This document shows, in pieces, positions 58,806 to 64,000 of a stretch of 64,000 bases of DNA (position 1 is the stretch's first letter; each line of letters opens with the position of its first letter). A program made the translations under genes and the position numbers. The notes beneath the pieces are model-generated. The model was not told where the DNA came from, made no database searches, and worked only from the letters and a program-made list of their open reading frames with translations. The stretch comes from Synchiropus splendidus (taxonomy: Eukaryota > Chordata > Actinopteri > Syngnathiformes > Callionymidae): the NCBI RefSeq assembly GCF_027744825.2, contig NC_071335.1:10145001-10209000 (forward strand), given 5' to 3'.

Positions 58806-59950
58806 ATTGTATATATGCTGGGTTCATTTTGAAAATCTGAATAGAATTTTCTATCCCTCTCTGAAATGGCTCTCATGTTGCAGTACTGTGTCACTACAAG
58901 ATGGTGAGGGCAGTGTTGCTAAATGTGGCTAGCTGATCAACATTTTTGAAAAACACTGGCGCTCAAAGACAAAACTGTAGCAAGATGAAAGAATAAACCT
59001 TGTATTTTCAGAAGAACCTTTTCCTCCTGCCGCCAGGGTTATTTAGGTGGAAATTAGAAACTATTTCAAAGCCTTCTCCAAACTACATACAATTAATCAG
59101 AAATCGAATTAATGGCTTCAGCTCTGTACGTAGTAATGAATGTGGGTGTGAGTTGTTTACCCTCATTTTCATGCCAATCCCATTAAGAATGTGTGTGATG
59201 CTGTAAATATTCATAGGTGGCTTCAAGCGTTTATAAATGTGTGAAAAGCAATTTTGAATGGCCACATTATGAATCTAGCCAAAGAAAGGAGCTCATTCAG
59301 AAGCATCTGTCCCTCAACGCCGCTGCTGCCAAGTGTGCCCCTGTTTTGTCTTCTGCTATAGATTGTGTTCATCTGGTGCAACTTGTTGTGTGCTTCTTTT
59401 ATACATCAAAAGAAGAGGATATGAAAAGGTGAATGTCAGACTTTGATGTGAACCCTCCCACTGTTAAACTTCAGCTTCAATCAACATCTCAAACGCAGAG
59501 AGAGGGCGAGTGAGACATAGGCAGCGAGCAAGAGAGCAAGAGCCCGTTGAATTTTAAGACTTGAGAAAGTACCTTTTTTTCTGGAGAACACAGGCTGTTA
59601 TTGTCCATCAACATGGGCCTGTTTGTGCCTGTCAATATGTTTAGACTGAGGCATGTGTTTAACGCAAGTGTGTATGAGATGGTTTTGGTAGTCACATCAC
59701 CGACTTGGCAGCAGACCACCTCTTACCATCTGCTACTAATTGAACGCACGCAAACACACGCATACAAATCAATCTAGTCTTCTGGTGTGTTGGGGTCTTC
59801 ACATGCTTCACCAAATTGTGAATTAATTGCTCTGATTTGTTGCTAATTTGAAGTGATTTAAAGGCAAGAGTCCCTAAACACACATTTGCTTCAGTCATAT
59901 CAACAAAGATAGAACAAGCAGATCTTTAACTCCTTGCTGCTTCTTGAAAT
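58806..59950. other. Unrecognised spacer
   Basis: No gene or repeat family recognised. Confidence 0.4.
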
Positions 59951-60277
59951 CCATCCTCAATCCCATGGCCTGGACTTTTGCCTCCTATACTGATGAAAGA
60001 GGCAGTCTTCAGTGTACAATGTTATGCATAGGTGTTTCAATGGACTGAAGCGTTCCATGTGGGGCAGCGTGGATCGTGCGTTGCGCTGGGCTGCATGGAG
60101 TATCACACACATCATGCGCATGCGTTGAGAAAATAAAAAACGTTTTACTTCCATATAGCTTCAGGTGTGGATCGCACATCGTGGCCTTTCTCCTCAGAGA
60201 CGGTACTGAAAGCCACAGTGACTAAGACGCATGGCCGTTTCATGGGATTGAAATAGCAACTGACACGTTCTTAAATG
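59951..60277 (+). mobile_element. CCTCAC-TIR copy, left part, split by Tigger-like copy 3
   Basis: Begins CATCCTCAATCCCATGG and continues GGACTTTTGCCTCCTATACTG, GCAGTCTTCAGTGTA, ATGCATAGGTGTTTCAATG, as at 53548. It reaches GCCGTTT...ATAGCAACTGACACGTTCTT, matching GCCGTTT...ATAGCAATTGATACGTGATT at about 53880-53920. The element resumes beyond the insertion at 61020 (GAATGAATGGAGTGCC against ATATAAATGGATCACC). Confidence 0.65.
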
Positions 60278-60279
60278 TA

Positions 60280-61017
60280 CAGTGGTACCTTGGTTTTAGA
60301 ACGTCCCGGACTTTGAACAAATCAGAGTTCGAACAAAAATGTCGAGATTTCTTTGCTTCTGATTTCGAATGAAAATCCAGAACTCGAACGCCCCCGAAAA
60401 AAGCCGGAAAAAACATAACGTGCACGGACCGATCAGCTGACCCACAACGCACTTTGTTCTTGTGTATAACGCAGCCTCTGTATGCAGACGTGTCCTGTTA
60501 GCTACATTTACTGACTGTTTTTTCTCCATATTGAGGTGTAAAACCTTTCCTGTCTCCGCACTGGACCCTGGTAGAGTGTCACAGGGGAGGTGCTCACTCT
60601 CCACACCTCCGCGGCTGGAGCGCGCACTCCAGGGTTTGATGTCCTGTTGTCGGCTGGAGCTGGGACAGGGATGAGGCGAGTCTGGGACAGAGCGTTACTT
60701 GGTTTATGACTTTGTCACAGCCAAACTGCACAGAAGCGCACATTCAGAGCTGGACACGCACCGGGCACCTCTTCACTTCTGGAGAGACCTCACTCACTCG
60801 GCAACCCCTCCCACATGCAGCGGCCACACACATAGACGAACAGCGCACCTGCAGCAGACACTCTACATTCACTCCTACAAAAGCCTATTTTAAGGCTTGG
60901 AATACATTATTTCTTTTCCCATTAATTGTAATGGGAAAAATCAAATCAGATTTCAAACAAATCGCTTCTCGAACGGCTGTCTGGAATGGATTGTGGTCGA
61001 GAACCAAGGTACCACTG
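60280..61017 (+). mobile_element. Tigger/pogo-like MITE, copy 3 (longest)
   Basis: Starts CAGTGGTACCTTGGTT and ends AACCAAGGTACCACTG, flanked by TA at 60278-60279 and 61018-61019. 738 bp, with the full internal segment (GACTTTGTCACAGCCAAACT through CAGCAGACACTCTACATTC) that copy 1 lacks. No transposase. The frames at 60296-61020 correspond to the same frames in copies 1 and 2 and are not genes. Confidence 0.88.
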
Positions 61018-61045
61018 TAGAATGAATGGAGTGCCAACCCTTAGC

Positions 61046-62586
61046 TCAACCTCTATCGTTAAACGTAGAATGATGGCGGTATTGTGGCATTGTGTTCAAA
61101 GGTATAAAAAAACCCCAAAACATTCATTAAACTGAAGCTTTATACTCAGCATTGGTGTTAATGGCTGCATGTGTCTTTGTTAGTCCTGTTTTACTGCAAC
61201 TTCATTAATGGTCACAGAAGTCTGATCAATTGATGATCTTTTAATCCACGTTCCGCTCTTCGAATTCCATTGATCCGTCCACACCTCAGTCAGTCCAGGT
61301 GCCGCAGGGCTGAGGCTGAATTCAGCCCATTGATTTGAACAATGGTTCTACGAGCTAAGCGGAGTTGGTGAAAGTTGCTGCCCTCTAGGCTGAAAAACCC
61401 CGCGCAGAGTCTGAGGGAGGAAAGCGAGCAGCCCAGTGGTTTGTTCTTTATATAACAAACAATGAGGTATTTTTAAGTCAAAGTGGAAATGCTCGTGTAA
61501 CCACAGGGCTCCTGCATTGTTCAGCTACTGTATTTACATATATTGTGTGAAAGTATTTCAGATATAAGCTCAGAAACACACACATGTTCACGTGAGTTTA
61601 ACACACACTCACAGCGAGGGCAGACAAGGAGCAGACAGGACTGATTGTCTTTTCCAGTCACCTCGAGGAGAGTATTGATTTTTCCCACACTTCTCTCTCC
61701 ACAACGCTCCCCGTTCGCTCCCTCCTGCGTTTCTCTCCTCACTTGAAAGAACCCAACAATTTTTTTTCTTTCTCATTCTGCCATTTACTTTTCTTAAATG
61801 TTACATACTTTTGTCATGCTTAGTTGATTCCCTCTTTTCCAATCCACTTTTCTCTTTCATTTTTTCAAGAATTTAGTGGAGTTCTGCTGTCGTGTTTCTG
61901 ACGATGTTTGCTGGAGATTCTCACCCGAAAAAATATGTAGGTGACGAGAAGAAACGTGAGCAGTCCACGTCAAACCCTCATGTTAAGTTATTCTATATTT
62001 CAGACGCATTCATCTGACCTGACGTTACTCATATTTGAGAAAAGGTAGATTTTTCGCTTCACAAACTTATTTTAAAACCCAGTTCTGCAGAGTTCTCCTC
62101 ATTAACACTGTTTAAATGGACGGACAGCTTGTAAATACAACAATTACAGCTCATATAACTGCTCAACTGTTTTAACTGATCCTGGAAAAATAGCTTAGTG
62201 GAAATGGAGCTGGACCTGTGTTGGTGCAGACATTTCATTTCATTCTTTTGCATTGTTTGTTTCAATGCCATCCACTGAGCATTTAGTCAAGTCTCTGGGA
62301 GAGAAGAGAATATATCTGAAGAGCTCACAATGATTTTGATGCTCCTGACAGGCCTTGGTTCCTTTATTTATGTTTGAGTCACTTAAGGTGGGTTGTTCAG
62401 GTGCCCTGAAGTGTGGGTTTACTCCAGGCGCTCTGGTTTCCAAAACACACAGCAGTAGATGGATAAGTCCAAATTGTCTGTAGGTGTGTGTGGCTCACTG
62501 TCCATTTGTGCCCAACGTCTGCTCCCTGCTGGGGTAGAATCATATATATATATAGGATCCTACGAAGTGGATCACAGCTTTAATAA
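61046..62586. other. Unrecognised spacer
   Basis: No gene or family recognised; a TATATATATATA run lies near 62543-62554. Confidence 0.4.
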
Positions 62587-63129
62587 CAGGGGTGTCAAAG
62601 TCATTCACACAAGAGGGCAAACCTTAACCACCCAAACCCCCCTGAGGAAAAAATATGAGCAAATGCTGATCACAAAATTGACAACTCTGTGTAGAGTCCC
62701 ATAGAGGCCCATATTATATACTGGGACTGTTGTGAGGGGCCATCATACCCAAAGACTGATGAAATTAATAAGAAGTAGAATGTCTTTTTTATTTTAAGAA
62801 AACACATTTAAGATAGATTTCATAATTAAAGCAAGTTTAAGATTTTCATTGTAAAGCAATAAAAATAATATTAATTTTGGCATTTATTTTAAGGGGCAAT
62901 ATATTTAAAAAAGGTCTATTACATTAAATTACATTAAAGTTGTGTCATCTAAAAGAAAGGTGAGCATGGGGAGACAGCAAGAGCAAGTCCTAAAGACCTT
63001 AAAAAAGAAATAGTAATAACTAATAAGAAATGGGAATGAAACATTTAGTTTCACTCTGACTTCATGAGGGCAACATATATACAAGTGAAGGCCACATTTG
63101 GCCCCCAGGCCATACTTTGCCCAGGTCTG
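62587..63129. mobile_element. hAT-like non-autonomous element
   Basis: Left end CAGGGGTGTCAAAGTCATTC; right end in reverse CAGACCTGGGCAAAGTATGG. The right-hand GGCCACATTTGGCCCCCAGG is a common hAT-type motif. About 543 bp, no coding capacity. An 8-bp target duplication could not be confirmed. A related fragment is at 47590-47702. Confidence 0.55.
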
Positions 63130-64000
63130 CTCTACAGGGTTATAGTTAAGGTCATAAATAAATCTCAAATAGGGAAACGTCTCAACCTCCCAGGGTTGTC
63201 TGAGTTCTAAGCGCCTTTTGACAGCTGCCACTGAAATTAAGTTTCACATCCTCTACGGTTCACGCTCAGACAGATACAATGGTGATATAATGGAGTTGAG
63301 GGCTGAAGAATTTGACAAAAATATTAACAAAGCGAACATGATTGTCACTCAAAAAAAACTTACCAGAGAACGTCTGACAACGACCAAGAAAAACAATAGA
63401 AAGGTTTGTTTAAAGCGTCACAGACACACCTCTGGAATAGTGCATAGATATGCAGTAAGAAATGCTCAAATATCATCTACATTGTTGAATCTGTTGGACT
63501 CCAATGCTAAATATAAGAAGTGTAAAACAATTTCTAAGTAATCCAACTCTGCACAGTGTTACACTAAGCGAGACACTGCCTTTGCGATGTCATGTAAAAA
63601 TGATGTAACTGTATGATGCAAAAAAATTCTTCAGCTTCAGTATCAGAGGGAAAATCACAAACTGTTGCGTGACAGCTGGATGTCCAACTGGTGCCTGTGA
63701 GCATGTAAGCCAGTTCTTTTAACCAAAAGATGAAGAGCATCATAAGAAATAGGTGAAGCAAGTCTGAAGAACACGGGAAGTGGCAGTCATCTGCGTCATC
63801 TGTACTCCACAGCGATCATTTCTTTTTGCTCTGCAGAAATCTTTCATCGTGACAGTTCCCTCAAACAGGTTCTGAAACCGACTGCAAATGTCCACACAAT
63901 AGTACCAACCTGTCAAAACAGTGGAGAGAAGGTATGAAAAACTTGTACTGCCAAAGAGTAAATCCCTCTGTTTCCCACCTTTCTGAAGAGAGGACAACAT
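63130..64000. other. Unrecognised end of window
   Basis: The 107-codon plus frame at 63218-63541 is Lys/Asn/Thr-rich from A-rich DNA and has no recognised domain. A minus frame (63740-64000) runs off the window end and is also unrecognised. Confidence 0.35.

Overview
The window looks like intergenic or intronic DNA from a ray-finned (teleost-type) fish. It is A+T-rich. Long stretches have no sustained reading frame, and most recognisable sequence is relics of transposable elements of kinds familiar from fish genomes: jockey-clade LINEs ending in short microsatellite tails, RTE/Rex3-type LINE fragments with a GATG-like tail, a Ty3/Gypsy relic, isolated LTRs, hAT and Tigger/pogo-like non-autonomous elements, and a tRNA-derived SINE. 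I found no host protein-coding exon, rRNA gene, functional tRNA gene or CRISPR array that I can defend. All assignments rest on recognising protein and terminal-repeat patterns by eye; no database search was run.

Layout. 0-3.4 kb: a hAT relic with a BED-finger remnant, a CpG-rich patch near 1.7-2.2 kb and a LINE 3' end. 3.4-15.3 kb: mostly unrecognised unique-looking DNA. 15.3-21.7 kb: a Tigger-like element, a 1.3-kb LINE with reverse transcriptase remnants, several short LINE and MITE fragments, and a perfect 19-bp hairpin. 21.7-30 kb: sparse, with scattered terminal-inverted-repeat (TIR) elements. 30-34 kb: a 1.6-kb LINE with endonuclease and reverse transcriptase remnants and a second Tigger-like copy. 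38-41 kb: a decayed Gypsy gag-pol on the minus strand, interrupted by a 932-bp element that ends TAC...GTA, has long TIRs and still carries the N-terminal part of a DDE-integrase-type transposase. This is the most informative locus in the window. 42-47.5 kb: a MITE, two isolated LTRs, a Rex3-type fragment and another TIR element. 49-51 kb: two microsatellites, including 89 bp of TA. 51-61 kb: several members of a repeat family beginning CCTCAC, a SINE, a second hAT/BED relic, and a Tigger-like element nested inside a CCTCAC copy. 62.6-63.1 kb: a hAT-like element.

How the parts relate. Nothing here forms an operon or pathway. The relations are evolutionary: at least five repeat families occur two or more times in the window, often in opposite orientations, and two nested insertions give relative ages (the IS3EU-like element is younger than the Gypsy relic; the third Tigger-like copy is younger than its CCTCAC host). 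No element appears intact enough to be autonomous. I did not find a new functional system; the most unusual items are the IS3EU-like element, the CCTCAC repeat family and the 19-bp perfect hairpin.
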